Below, piece after piece: positions 45,164 through 54,400 of a DNA stretch of 64,000 nt. The stretch comes from Lachnospiraceae bacterium (GTDB lineage: Bacteria > Bacillota > Clostridia > Lachnospirales > Lachnospiraceae). How positions within the stretch are numbered: the first letter of the stretch is position 1; each line of letters starts with the position of its first letter. Both the position numbers and the translations under genes were made by a program. The stretch covers positions 62,001-126,000 of the forward strand of contig QOUV01000002.1 of the NCBI GenBank assembly GCA_003862155.1, read 5' to 3'. The notes under the pieces were generated by a model that had not been told where the DNA came from, did no database searches, and saw only the letters and a list, made by a program, of their open reading frames with translations.

Positions 45164-45925
45164 ATGTCAGATATCCTTCAAGTAAAGGATCTTAAAGTCA
45201 AGCTTGCAGAAGAGGATACAGAGATCCTTCACGGAATAAATTTAAACGTAGGTGCCGGTGAAGTACATGTCCTTATGGGACCTAACGGAGCAGGAAAATC
45301 TACTCTCGGTTCTTCCCTGATGGGCGACCCTAGATACAAGGTTACCGATGGACAGGTTATTTTTGATGGCCAGGACATCACACACGAGTCCACGGATAAG
45401 ATCGCCAGGGCAGGTATTTTCATGTCATTCCAGAACCCAATCGAGGTTCCTGGAATTACAGTTGCCAATTTCATTCGTACAGCTATTGAGAATAAGACCG
45501 GAGAGCATCTCAAGGCCTGGGACTTCATGAAGGATCTGAAGAAGACAATGAAGGTTCTCGACATGGACCCTTCATATGCAGAGCGTGACTTAAACGTTGG
45601 TTTCTCAGGCGGTGAGAAAAAGAAGGCTGAGATCCTTCAGCTCCTGATGCTTAAACCAAAGCTTGCCATTCTCGATGAGACAGATTCAGGCCTCGACGTA
45701 GACGCTGTCCGCACAGTTAGTGCCGGAATCGAGGAGTACAAGAAGACAGTCGGCGGCGCTCTTCTTATCATCACACACGCCACAAGGATCCTCGAGTCCT
45801 TGAAGGTCGACAGAACCCACATCTTAGCCGACGGCAGGATCATTGCTGAGGGCGACGCTTCTATGGTTGACGACATCAATGAGAACGGATTTGAAAAATA
45901 CCTCAAGGAAGGTGCTGATAAGTAA
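45164..45925 (+). CDS. sufC: Fe-S cluster assembly ATPase SufC
   Basis: 253 residues of an ABC ATPase: Walker A GPNGAGKST, signature FSGGEKKKAEILQLL, Walker B LAILDETDSGLD. SufC drives conformational change in SufBD during cluster building. The ATG at 45164 is chosen because GGAGG lies 8 nt upstream; the frame is open five codons further. It overlaps sufB as TAATG. Confidence 0.97.
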   Translation: MSDILQVKDLKVKLAEEDTEILHGINLNVGAGEVHVLMGPNGAGKSTLGSSLMGDPRYKVTDGQVIFDGQDITHESTDKIARAGIFMSFQNPIEVPGITVANFIRTAIENKTGEHLKAWDFMKDLKKTMKVLDMDPSYAERDLNVGFSGGEKKKAEILQLLMLKPKLAILDETDSGLDVDAVRTVSAGIEEYKKTVGGALLIITHATRILESLKVDRTHILADGRIIAEGDASMVDDINENGFEKYLKEGADK

Positions 45926-47334
45926 TGAAGGAAAAAACACAGGTAGCAGATATTGACCGCTCCATGTATGATTTCCGGTATTCCGAGGATGACGCTTACA
46001 AAGTCGACGAGGGACTCACACCGGCCATTGTGGAGCAGATCTCAAAAGAAAAAAATGACCCGGAGTGGATGCACGACTTCCGCCTGAAGTCACTAGAGAT
46101 CTACAATCAGATTCCGGTTCCGAACTGGGGCCCGTCTATCGAAGGTCTCGACATGGATAACATCGTGACCTATGTCCGCCCTAAGGACAATAAGATGCAG
46201 AACGACTGGAACAACGTTCCGACAGATATCAAGGATACCTTCGAGAAACTCGGTATCCCTCAGGCTGAGAGAAAATCTCTCGCAGGTGTCGGCGCCCAGT
46301 ACGATTCGGAGCTCGTTTACCACAACGTAAAGGATTCAGTTGCTGAGAAGGGCGTTGTCTATACAGACATCGAGAGCGCTCTGCACGGCCCGTACGCTGA
46401 CATGATAAAGGATCACTTCATGAAGCTGGTCCCTCCGACTGATCACAAATTTGCAGCTCTTCACGGAGCAGTCTGGTCAGGCGGTTCGTTCGTATACGTA
46501 CCAAAGGGCGTACACTTAGACTTCCCGCTTCAGTCTTATTTCAGACTGAATGCCAAGGGAGCAGGTCAGTTTGAGCATACTCTGATCATTGTGGATGACG
46601 ACGCATACCTCCACTTCATAGAAGGCTGCTCGGCACCTAAGTACAATGTGGCAAACCTTCACGCAGGCTGCGTTGAGCTCTATGTAGGAAAGAATGCGAC
46701 ACTCCGTTATTCGACAATCGAGAACTGGTCGAAGAACATGTACAACCTGAACACGAAGCGTGCGAAGGTTGAAGAGGGCGGCAAAGTCGAGTGGATCTCG
46801 GGTTCATTCGGTTCACATGTCTCATACCTGTATCCTGAGAGCGTCCTCGCAGGAAAGGGCTCACGCTCAGAATTTACAAGCGTCACTTTCGCAGGAAAGG
46901 GACAGAACCTCGATACAGGCTGCAAGGTAGTCCATGCGGCACCTGACACCTCATCATATGTAAATACAAGAAGTATCAGTAAGGACGGCGGAATCTCCAC
47001 ATTCAGAAGCGCCGTTGTCATCAGCGAAAAGGCTGCTGGCTCGAAGTCATCAGTTTCCTGCCAGTCACTGATGCTCGACGATATTTCAAGGTCAGATACT
47101 ATTCCGGCTATGGATATCAGAACTTCAGACGCAGATGTAGGACACGAGGCAAAGATCGGCCGTATCTCAGACGAAGTTGTCTTCTATCTGATGAGCCGCG
47201 GCATGAGCGAAGAGGACGCCAGAGCCCTTATCGTATCAGGATTTGCTGATAACGTCGGAAAAGAGCTTCCTCTCGAGTACGCAGTCGAGATGAACAACCT
47301 GATCCAGCTTGAAATGAAGGGAGCGATTGGGTGA
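45925..47334 (+). CDS. sufB: Fe-S cluster assembly scaffold SufB
   Basis: 469 residues. GSFVYVPKGVHLDFPLQSYF, HFIEGCSAPKYNVANLHAG and the C-terminal GFADNVGKELPLEYAVEMN are typical. It forms the scaffold complex with SufC and SufD; cysteine in EGCSAP is a candidate persulfide/cluster ligand. It is followed by an unusual 167-bp repeat-containing gap before sufD. Confidence 0.97.
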   Translation: MKEKTQVADIDRSMYDFRYSEDDAYKVDEGLTPAIVEQISKEKNDPEWMHDFRLKSLEIYNQIPVPNWGPSIEGLDMDNIVTYVRPKDNKMQNDWNNVPTDIKDTFEKLGIPQAERKSLAGVGAQYDSELVYHNVKDSVAEKGVVYTDIESALHGPYADMIKDHFMKLVPPTDHKFAALHGAVWSGGSFVYVPKGVHLDFPLQSYFRLNAKGAGQFEHTLIIVDDDAYLHFIEGCSAPKYNVANLHAGCVELYVGKNATLRYSTIENWSKNMYNLNTKRAKVEEGGKVEWISGSFGSHVSYLYPESVLAGKGSRSEFTSVTFAGKGQNLDTGCKVVHAAPDTSSYVNTRSISKDGGISTFRSAVVISEKAAGSKSSVSCQSLMLDDISRSDTIPAMDIRTSDADVGHEAKIGRISDEVVFYLMSRGMSEEDARALIVSGFADNVGKELPLEYAVEMNNLIQLEMKGAIG

Positions 47335-47341
47335 CCGAAAG

Positions 47342-47485
47342 CTTCGAGATGAGAGCAAGCCGAAGGCGCAGCTCGAATCCGAAGCGAGGTCGTTCTTCGA
47401 GATTAGCGAACGCAAGCCGAAGGCGCCGCGTGAGCTTAACGAGAAGAACTTCCTTGTAAAGCCTCCTTGTAAATCTTCCTTGTAA
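47342..47485. repeat. Repeat-rich insertion between sufB and sufD
   Basis: A segment starting CTTCGAGAT and ending GCAAGCCGAAGGCGC occurs twice (47342-47369, 47395-47426), the second with small insertions. GTTCTTC (47392-47398) can pair with GAAGAAC downstream. Then TCCTTGTAA occurs three times at 13-bp spacing (47451, 47464, 47477). Other suf junctions in this operon overlap or have gaps of about 10 bp, so this looks like a later insertion or duplication. No ORF was accepted here. Confidence 0.7.
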
Positions 47486-47501
47486 TAATCAGGAGAATAA
47501 T

Positions 47502-48548
47502 ATGAGTGATTTAAAATTAAACGTCCTGCCTTCTCCTACCTGGAACTGGCTCAGGATGAATGATACAAATTACCAGATGAAGAGCGCTGACGGTTATGCG
47601 AGCCCTTCTTCAATAGTTACTGCATCGGGAGTTTCCGAAAACGACGGTATTTTTCCGGCGGACTTTGATGGTGGAGTAGGACACGATTTTTCGAAGGCAC
47701 TCGATCAGACGAACAAATCTGCAGAGGTTTTTGATATAAATGCAGATACGACCGATCCGCTGAAGATCGCGTTCAAATACGACGATGACAGTACTCTTGC
47801 CAACCGCTTTGTGATAAATCTCGCTGAGAATAAGAAGGCGACTGTGATCATGAATTTCGAGGCTGAAAAAAGTGCCGGTCAGTACAGCTCGCAGGTAGCT
47901 GCAAACATCGCAAAGGGCGCTGAGCTTACTGTAGTTCAGATCATGAGATTTTCACATGAAGCCACATTTTTAAATGATATAGGAACCGAGATTGACGACA
48001 AAGGAAAGTTCAACCTCGTTCAGATCGTACTCGGTGGAAAGAACGTCTTCCTCGGTGTAAAGAACCACATGAGCGGAGCCGGAAGTGCGATCGACATGAA
48101 GCTCGGCTACTACATGACAGGCGACGACAACCTCGACGTAAACTACGTCGCAAGCCACACCGGGAAGAGGACACTTTCAGACATCTATGTCAACGGCGTT
48201 TTAAGAGACAGAGCGCAGAAGACCTTCCGCGGCACTATTGACCTGATAAAGGGCTGCAAGGGCGCCAAAGGCAATGAGTTGGAAGATGTCCTTCTGATGG
48301 ACAAGCCTGTCAGGAACAAGACGATCCCTGTCATCCTCTGTGCAGAAGAGGACGTCGAGGGAAATCACGGCGCTACTATCGGAAAGCTCGCAAAGGACCT
48401 TCTGTTCTATCTCGAGAGCCGCGGCATGAGCCGTGAAGCTGTCTATGAGATGATGGCCAGAGCCAGGATCGATGCGATCGCTTCCAATATTTCTGATGAA
48501 GATACGAAAAAGAGAGTCGGGGAATATTTGGACGAATTCAGAAGGTGA
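47502..48548 (+). CDS. sufD: Fe-S cluster assembly protein SufD
   Basis: 348 residues, homologous to the C-terminal half of SufB: beta-helix core, GTIDLIKGCKGAKGNELEDV, HGATIGKLAKDLLFYLESRG near the end. It partners SufB and SufC. CAGGAGAA precedes the ATG, giving it an independent ribosome site after the repeat-rich gap. Confidence 0.93.
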   Translation: MSDLKLNVLPSPTWNWLRMNDTNYQMKSADGYASPSSIVTASGVSENDGIFPADFDGGVGHDFSKALDQTNKSAEVFDINADTTDPLKIAFKYDDDSTLANRFVINLAENKKATVIMNFEAEKSAGQYSSQVAANIAKGAELTVVQIMRFSHEATFLNDIGTEIDDKGKFNLVQIVLGGKNVFLGVKNHMSGAGSAIDMKLGYYMTGDDNLDVNYVASHTGKRTLSDIYVNGVLRDRAQKTFRGTIDLIKGCKGAKGNELEDVLLMDKPVRNKTIPVILCAEEDVEGNHGATIGKLAKDLLFYLESRGMSREAVYEMMARARIDAIASNISDEDTKKRVGEYLDEFRR

Positions 48549-48557
48549 GGTTTTCTG

Positions 48558-49766
48558 ATGGATATTAAAAAAGAGTTTCCTCTACTGGAAAACAGAGATA
48601 TTGTCTACCTCGACAATGCAGCTACGACTCAGAAGCCGCCCTGCGTAATCGAGGCCGCAAGCAATTACTACAATGAGAACAACGCGAACCCCTTAAGAGG
48701 CCTTTACCAGCTCTCAATCGATGCGACAGACGAGTACGAGAACTCGAGGCAGGAGGTTGCCGATTTCATAGGCGCAGATGACAAGTCTGAGATCATTTTT
48801 ACAAGAAATGCTACTGAGGGATTAAACCTCGTGGCTTACGCATACGGCAGGACATTCCTGAAGGAGGGCGACGAGGTCATAACGACTATCGCCGAGCATC
48901 ATTCGAACATGATCCCGTGGCAGCAGGCCTGCAAGGCCACAGGCGCCAAGCTCACTTATCTCTACTGTGAGAAAGATGGCACCCTGACTCCTGATATGCT
49001 CGAGAAGATCATCTCTGACAAGACGAAGATCGTAGCGGTCACTCAGGTTTCAAACGTCTTCGGGCGCCTCAATGATATCAAGGGTTTCGCAGAGGTTGCC
49101 CACAGGCACGGCGCAATTCTAGTAGCCGATGGAGCTCAGTCAGTTCCACACGTTCCTGTAAACGTAAAGGATCTCGACTGCGACTTCCTCTCGTTCTCAG
49201 GCCACAAGATGTACGCACCGATGGGTATCGGAGTTCTCTACGGTAAGAAAGAGCTCCTTGAAAAAATGCCACCGTTCCTCTTTGGCGGTGAGATGATCGA
49301 GTACGTTACGACCGAGGGCGCTACCTGGGCTGAGCTTCCGCACAAGTTCGAGGCCGGTACTGTAAACGTCGGCGGAGCAGTAGGACTCCGCGAGGCCATC
49401 AGATTCATGAAGCGTTTCGGATGGGAGACTATCGAGAAGCGTGAGGAAGAGCTGACCACCTACGCCATGGAAAAAATGGCCGAATACCCTCATGTACATA
49501 TCATCGGTTCAAAGGATCCTAAGGATCACCATGGCATCATCACATTTACAGTAGACGATGTACATCCACACGACTGTGCCGCAATTTTTGACGAACACAA
49601 AGTTGCTATTAGAGCCGGCCACCACTGCGCCCAGCCTCTTCTCAAGTATCTCGGGAAGATGTCCACAGTCAGGGCTTCGATGGCTTTTTACAATGATAAA
49701 AAAGATATCGACAGATTTTACGATGCGCTTATCAGCATAAGAAAGGAAATGGGATATGAGGACTAA
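48558..49766 (+). CDS. sufS: Cysteine desulfurase SufS
   Basis: 402 residues of the type II NifS-like group. Pyridoxal-phosphate lysine K217 is in FSGHKMYAPMG and the persulfide cysteine C357 in RAGHHCAQP. It removes sulfur from cysteine and passes it to SufU, encoded next with an 11-bp overlap. Confidence 0.97.
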   Translation: MDIKKEFPLLENRDIVYLDNAATTQKPPCVIEAASNYYNENNANPLRGLYQLSIDATDEYENSRQEVADFIGADDKSEIIFTRNATEGLNLVAYAYGRTFLKEGDEVITTIAEHHSNMIPWQQACKATGAKLTYLYCEKDGTLTPDMLEKIISDKTKIVAVTQVSNVFGRLNDIKGFAEVAHRHGAILVADGAQSVPHVPVNVKDLDCDFLSFSGHKMYAPMGIGVLYGKKELLEKMPPFLFGGEMIEYVTTEGATWAELPHKFEAGTVNVGGAVGLREAIRFMKRFGWETIEKREEELTTYAMEKMAEYPHVHIIGSKDPKDHHGIITFTVDDVHPHDCAAIFDEHKVAIRAGHHCAQPLLKYLGKMSTVRASMAFYNDKKDIDRFYDALISIRKEMGYED

Positions 49767-50226
49767 CACTAACAGTACTTTTTACAAAGAACTCGTTACT
49801 GACCACAATCTTCATCCGGCCCACAAGCATCACATCGACGGTGCAACTCTTACGCTCGAGGGCGTTAACCCTTCCTGCGGCGACGACATTGTCGTAAGCC
49901 TGAAGGTCGGCGACGACGATACTATCGTTGACGGTGGTTTCGAGGGCGATGGCTGCGCCATCTCCCAGGCTTCTGCCGACATGATGATGGACCTGATCAT
50001 CGGAAAAAAGAAGGACGAGGCGCTTCATCTCGCTGATATCTTCCTCCGCATGATCAAAGGAAAAGTCACCGACGAAGAGGTCGATGAGCTCGAAGAGGCC
50101 GGCGTCCTCCAGGATGTAAGCCATATGCCTGCACGTGTAAAGTGCGCTGTGCTTGGATGGCACACTGTCCAGGAGATGTTCGGGGACGAGAACGAAAAGG
50201 CAAAGAACGAAGCTGATAGTCAATAG
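49756..50226 (+). CDS. sufU: Sulfur transfer protein SufU
   Basis: 156 residues. The three zinc/sulfur cysteines are visible in NPSCGDDI, GDGCAISQASADMM and RVKCAVLGWHT. SufU is a zinc-dependent sulfurtransferase that takes persulfide from SufS in Firmicutes. It is the last gene of the operon, followed by a strong terminator. Confidence 0.96.
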   Translation: MRTNTNSTFYKELVTDHNLHPAHKHHIDGATLTLEGVNPSCGDDIVVSLKVGDDDTIVDGGFEGDGCAISQASADMMMDLIIGKKKDEALHLADIFLRMIKGKVTDEEVDELEEAGVLQDVSHMPARVKCAVLGWHTVQEMFGDENEKAKNEADSQ

Positions 50227-50238
50227 AGACGGTATGCC

Positions 50239-50279
50239 AGAGCGGCCTGTGAGTATGTCTCACCGGCTGCTCTTTTTTT
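50239..50279 (+). terminator. Terminator after sufU
   Basis: AGAGCGGCCtGTGAG and CTCACCGGCTGCTCT form a long stem, followed by seven T residues. The left side, from 50236, reads GCCAGAGCGGCC, which recurs at 50317 as the start of the long hairpin element. Confidence 0.85.
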
Positions 50280-50316
50280 ATGCAGTCGCCGCAAGCGTGG
50301 ATAGGATAACTTCTTT

Positions 50317-50513
50317 GCCAGAGCGGCCACGACGGGCGCCGCGCTCAGTAGGATTTTCCTGCTCCTCGCGCGCGCTTATTCGCGTCCGCTTCTGTCAATG
50401 TATGGTTTACAGCGTTTATGGTTCAGGCGGGTGGCTCGCGGACGCTGGCTTGCGCGCGAGGTCGCGACGGAAAATCCTAAATGTCGCACGACGCCCGTCG
50501 TGGCCGCTCTGGC
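50317..50513. other. Long structured hairpin element, copy 2 (possible non-coding RNA)
   Basis: A 197-nt hairpin. The outer arms are perfect complements over 22 bp (50317-50338 beginning GCCAGAGCGGCC; 50492-50513 ending GGCCGCTCTGGC). Next come TAGGATTTTCC (50349-50359) with GGAAAATCCTA (50469-50479), CCTCGCGCGC with GCGCGCGAGG, and GCGTCCGC (50382-50389) with GCGGACGC (50438-50445). The loop holds CAATGTATGGTTTACA, CGTTTATGGT and CAGGCGGGTGGC. Compared with copy 1 the loop differs at three or four positions, while outer and inner stems differ almost completely yet stay paired. Strand and function are unknown. Confidence 0.7.
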
Positions 50514-50778
50514 TGAATGCCACAATCTCGCGTGACTGTCGGCTCCTGCATATAGAGTGATTGTCGGTTCGCCGTTCTATTGCCTGCTCTGGCTGTTTTC
50601 ATCAATTGTCCACAAATGAGTCAGATACCCGAAATGGCGGGCGTTGGGATTCTCTGGTCGGCAGTGTTTGAGATTCGGAACACTTTTGTCTTTTCAGTGT
50701 GGGATATTTTCAATATAGAGCCTTTGACGGGTGGAAATTTATTAAAGCGGAACTCTCAGGATGGTGGAGGTTGGTGGA
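50514..50778. other. Non-coding gap between the hairpin element and the repeat array
   Basis: 265 bp in which no gene, promoter or terminator could be supported. A possible frame at 50580-50795 has no ribosome site and runs into the repeat array. Confidence 0.4.
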
Positions 50779-51149
50779 TTATCACTATACGATGAAGGCG
50801 GTGAGGTTTGCGACAAAAATGCTGGCCGAATTCTGTCTGAAATGGTCGAATTATCAACATACGCAGTGAGAAGTGTAATCTGCTCCAAAAATTTTTGAAG
50901 TGAGAGAAGTTTTTATCAACATACGCCGCTATCACTAAGGTTTGCTCCAAAATTTGATTGACAAGGCTGCAGAATTATCAATATAGGGTGTCAGAGAGGA
51001 AGACTGCTCCAATGCCTTTGGAGCAGTTTGTTCCTCGGAAGTGCTGTAGTGATAAAACAATATTATTACGAGCTACTTTAATCGACACATGCCAAACTCA
51101 TTATGTACTTTTTGGAGCATTTTAAAGTGATGAGACGTCATAGTGAAAG
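50779..51149. repeat. Two-box repeat array, locus 2, with forward and inverted units
   Basis: Four forward units have box A at 50779 (TTATCACTATACG), 50851 and 50913 (TTATCAACATACGC) and 50975 (TTATCAATATAGGG), each with box B starting 30 nt later: 50809 (TGCGACAAAA), 50881 and 50943 (TGCTCCAAAA), 51005 (TGCTCCAATG). Unit spacing is 72, 62 and 62 bp. Two inverted units follow: on the minus strand A begins at 51055 and B at 51025, then A at about 51149 and B at 51119, again 30 nt apart. The facing B boxes at 51004-51026 form a hairpin (CTGCTCCAA/TTGGAGCAG). The DNA between boxes is not conserved, so this is not a CRISPR. Confidence 0.65.
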
Positions 51150-51285
51150 CACATCTAATTTCCATAAATATCTTGAAGCAGGTAATTTAACTATGACTTC
51201 AGATGATCCTTCTATTTTCAAACTGGAAGAACATAAAAGAAAAGTTCAGTTCTATGAAAAGTTCTTTACGATTTTCAGGCGGTAG
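51103..51285 (+). CDS. Hypothetical 60-residue ORF ending in a terminator
   Basis: A short frame (start MYFLEHFKVMRRHSESTSNF, end KFFTIFRR) whose stop codon lies inside a strong terminator stem. There is no Shine-Dalgarno, and its first 16 codons overlap the inverted repeat unit. It could be the tail of a lost gene. Not recognised; weak support. Confidence 0.25.
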   Translation: MYFLEHFKVMRRHSESTSNFHKYLEAGNLTMTSDDPSIFKLEEHKRKVQFYEKFFTIFRR

Positions 51286-51315
51286 TCCAGAAATGTGGAC
51301 TGCCGTCTTTTTTTT
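51278..51315 (+). terminator. Terminator upstream of addB
   Basis: GGCGGTAGTCC and GGACTGCCGTC pair over 11 positions with two G-U pairs around an 8-nt loop, followed by eight T residues. Confidence 0.85.
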
Positions 51316-51464
51316 ATGAAAAACAGCTTTACACACTTGAAAACGGGTGGTATAATACAAACAGTAGTTCGATAAAAGACCGAACAGAACACGATTGATA
51401 CATCACAGTCTGACAGGCCGTGATTGATTTAGCACTGTCGAGCAGGACACCAGGGGAGGTTCAT

Positions 51465-54400
51465 ATGAAGCTTCAGATCATCGCCGGTCCATCCGGTACA
51501 GGAAAATCCACTTACATTTACAGGAAGATATTAGAGCAGGCTCACGAGAATCCGAAGAAGCACTATCTGATCTTAGTACCGCTTCAGTACTCGATGCAGA
51601 CTCAGCGTATTCTCGTCTTTTTGTCTCCGCAGAAGAGCATTATAAATGTCGACGTACTTTCATTTGAGAGGCTCGCCTACAGAGTTTTCGACGAGCTTGG
51701 TTCGAAGAAGAATGTCTGCCTCGATGAGACCGGGAAGGTTCTGTTATTGAGGCGGGCTGCGTCTCTTATAGGAGACGATCTCGGACTTTTGAAGAAGAAT
51801 ATTGGCCGCAGAGGCTATATTGACGAGGTGAAGTCTCTTATTTCGGAGCTGATGCAGTATGGCTATTCTCCTGAGGATGTGGGGGATATGGCGGCAGGCC
51901 CGGCTCTTCCTGATACTTTTCGAAGGAAGGCAGGTGATATTGAGAAGCTTTACAGTGAGTTTTTATCGCTTATTGACGAGAGCACGTTTACGCAGGAGCA
52001 AGTGCTTTCTCTCTTGTGTGATGTCGCTGATCAGTCCGAGCTTCTCCGGGATTCAGTCATGGTGCTTGACGGTTACACCGGATTTACTCCTGTCCAGAAG
52101 GAGTTTCTGCAGAGAATAGTGCCTATAGTAGATACTGTCTATGCATGTGTGACCTGCGACTGTGACTTGGACCTCTACACAGCGGGGGAAGAGGACGACC
52201 TCTTCTACATGTCGAGGGAGGAGAGCGCATTCCTGAATCATCTCGAGGGAGTTGAAGTCTTAGATCCTGTGATCATTGACAGGGGCAATGGCAGATATGC
52301 ATCGGGTGGCCCGCTGGCATTTCTAGAGGAGAATCTCTTCAGAGAGAAGAGGGCGAGTCTTCCTGATTCCGGAGGTCATATTGAGCTTCGATGCCTGTCT
52401 GACCAGAAGACTGAGATACTTTTTGCAGCTCAGAAGATCCACCAGATGATCAGAGAGGACGACGGCCTCCGCTACAGGGATTTTGCGATAGTATGTCCTG
52501 ACACCGAAGATTTCAGGTACTCTGTGAAGAGGACTTTCGATGCCTCGGGCATACCTGTATTTATAGATGAGAGGGATGAGGCGTTCTTCAATCCTCTGAC
52601 AGAATTCTGTGATGCAGCCCTCGATATGGTGAAGCGCCGCCTCTCGTACGAGAGTGTCATGAGATTTCTGCGCAGCGGGCTTGTTCCGCTTTCGACTGAA
52701 GAGCTTGACATATTAGATAACTACCTCTACGAGGCTTCATTCAGGAACACGAAGTTCCTGTCCAGCCCATTTAAGAGGCATACTCAGGATTTCGGATCTG
52801 AAGAGGATTTTGAGGCTCTGAATGCTATCCGCGAGAAGATCGCAGAGCCGGTCATGGCATTCTACGATTCGGAGAAGTCGAAGAATGTTTCGGTAAAAGA
52901 CAGACTTACAGCGCTGTTTGATCTTATTATGACTTTTGATGTAGAGTCTCATTTGAATGAACGGGCCGACCAGAAGAAGGACGAAGAAGATGCTGTTGCC
53001 GAGGACCTTTACAGGAGGCTTTACGGTTTCCTCTGTGATCTCGCTGATCAGATGGTCGATCTTCTCGGTGATGAGAAGACTTCACTTTCGGATTTTAAAG
53101 ATATGCTGCGCGATGGAATGGACCAGATCAAACCAGCTACTGTCCCGAAGAGTAACGATACGGTTATTTTCGGAGATCTCGAGCGTACGAGGCTTTCGGA
53201 TGTCAAGGTGCTTTTCCTGATCGGAGCAGGAGACGACCAGATTCCGAAGGCGGGAGAGGATGCAGGTATTTTTTCAGAGGACGAGAGGATAATTCTTAAG
53301 GAGAACGGATTTACCCTTGCTCCGACCAGGCGGGAGAGATCTGCTCAGCAGAAGTTCTATCTGTATCTCTGTCTTACGAAGCCGACAGAGAAGCTCTTTA
53401 TCACTTACCACGAGAAGAGTGATGACGGGGACGACATTAAACCTTCGTACCTTTTTGAGGAGGTAGGGAGACTTTTTCCAGATACAGAGATTGTTAATAC
53501 AGGACTCAGTGATCCGGTATTTTTAGAGACTGAGAAGAGTGCCGACATCGTGATGACGAGAGGACTGTCTCAGATGCTCGCAGGGGATGTGCCTTCAGAT
53601 GTCACTAATCGTACGGAGGCTCTTTTAGAAGCGAAGAGACTTTCAGGAAGAGAAGAGCAGAGGGCGGCCATCCTTTCTGCAGCTTTTTCGGAGAACAGGA
53701 AGACGCCTCTGAGGCAGGCTGTAGTCGATGCCCTCTATGGCAGACAGCTTCTGATGTCGGTCAGCCGTCTCGAGACTTTTGCGAAGTGCCCGGCCTCGTA
53801 TCTTTTCAGGTACGGTCTTAAGCTTACACCGAGGAAGAAGAATGAGTTCGCGACTCTCGACCTTGGGAATCTTTACCATGGTGCCATTGAGAGATATGCA
53901 GCAGGTCTTAAGTCTGAAGGCCTGAAGTGGACAGATCTGAAGGATGATCAGATAAAGGACAGGCTTGAGAAGGGCTTTAACCAGGAGCTTTTAGACTTTG
54001 CCGGGAGCGAGATCTTTGAGGATGCGAGGGAGGATCACTTCACGAAGCAGGCTTTCTCGAATCTGCTTCTACATACCAGGGTCATGACGGAGGCATTAAG
54101 GTCAGGGAGTTTTCAGCCATCGTATTTTGAGATGCCGATAGAGAAGCTCTGTACTCCTTCTGATCTCACTTTCCCTCTCAGTTACGATCACAGCGTTTCA
54201 TTTGTGGGAAAGATCGACAGGATAGATTTAGCTGATGATGGCAACCGTATCTTAACGAAGATCATCGACTATAAGACCGGCGACAATAAACTAGATCCAG
54301 TCAGGATTTACGAGGGCATTCAGCTTCAGCTGCTTTTCTATATGGATGCAGCGGTAAAAGGCCTTTCGAAGAAGATGAACAGTACAGTTCAGCCGGGAGC

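Noticed and set aside
50153-50560. 135-codon frame overlapping the end of sufU and the second hairpin element
   Set aside because: It reads through a terminator and a near-perfect hairpin and has no ribosome site; it is a by-product of GC-rich palindromic DNA.
50851-50985. DnaA boxes or an origin of replication
   Set aside because: TTATCAACA is one base from TTATCCACA, but the boxes at locus 1 diverge from that pattern, and no dnaA, dnaN or other origin-linked gene is near.
50779-51025. CRISPR array
   Set aside because: The regular 62-bp period suggested it, but only two short boxes per unit are conserved and the rest differs; there are inverted units and no cas genes in the window.
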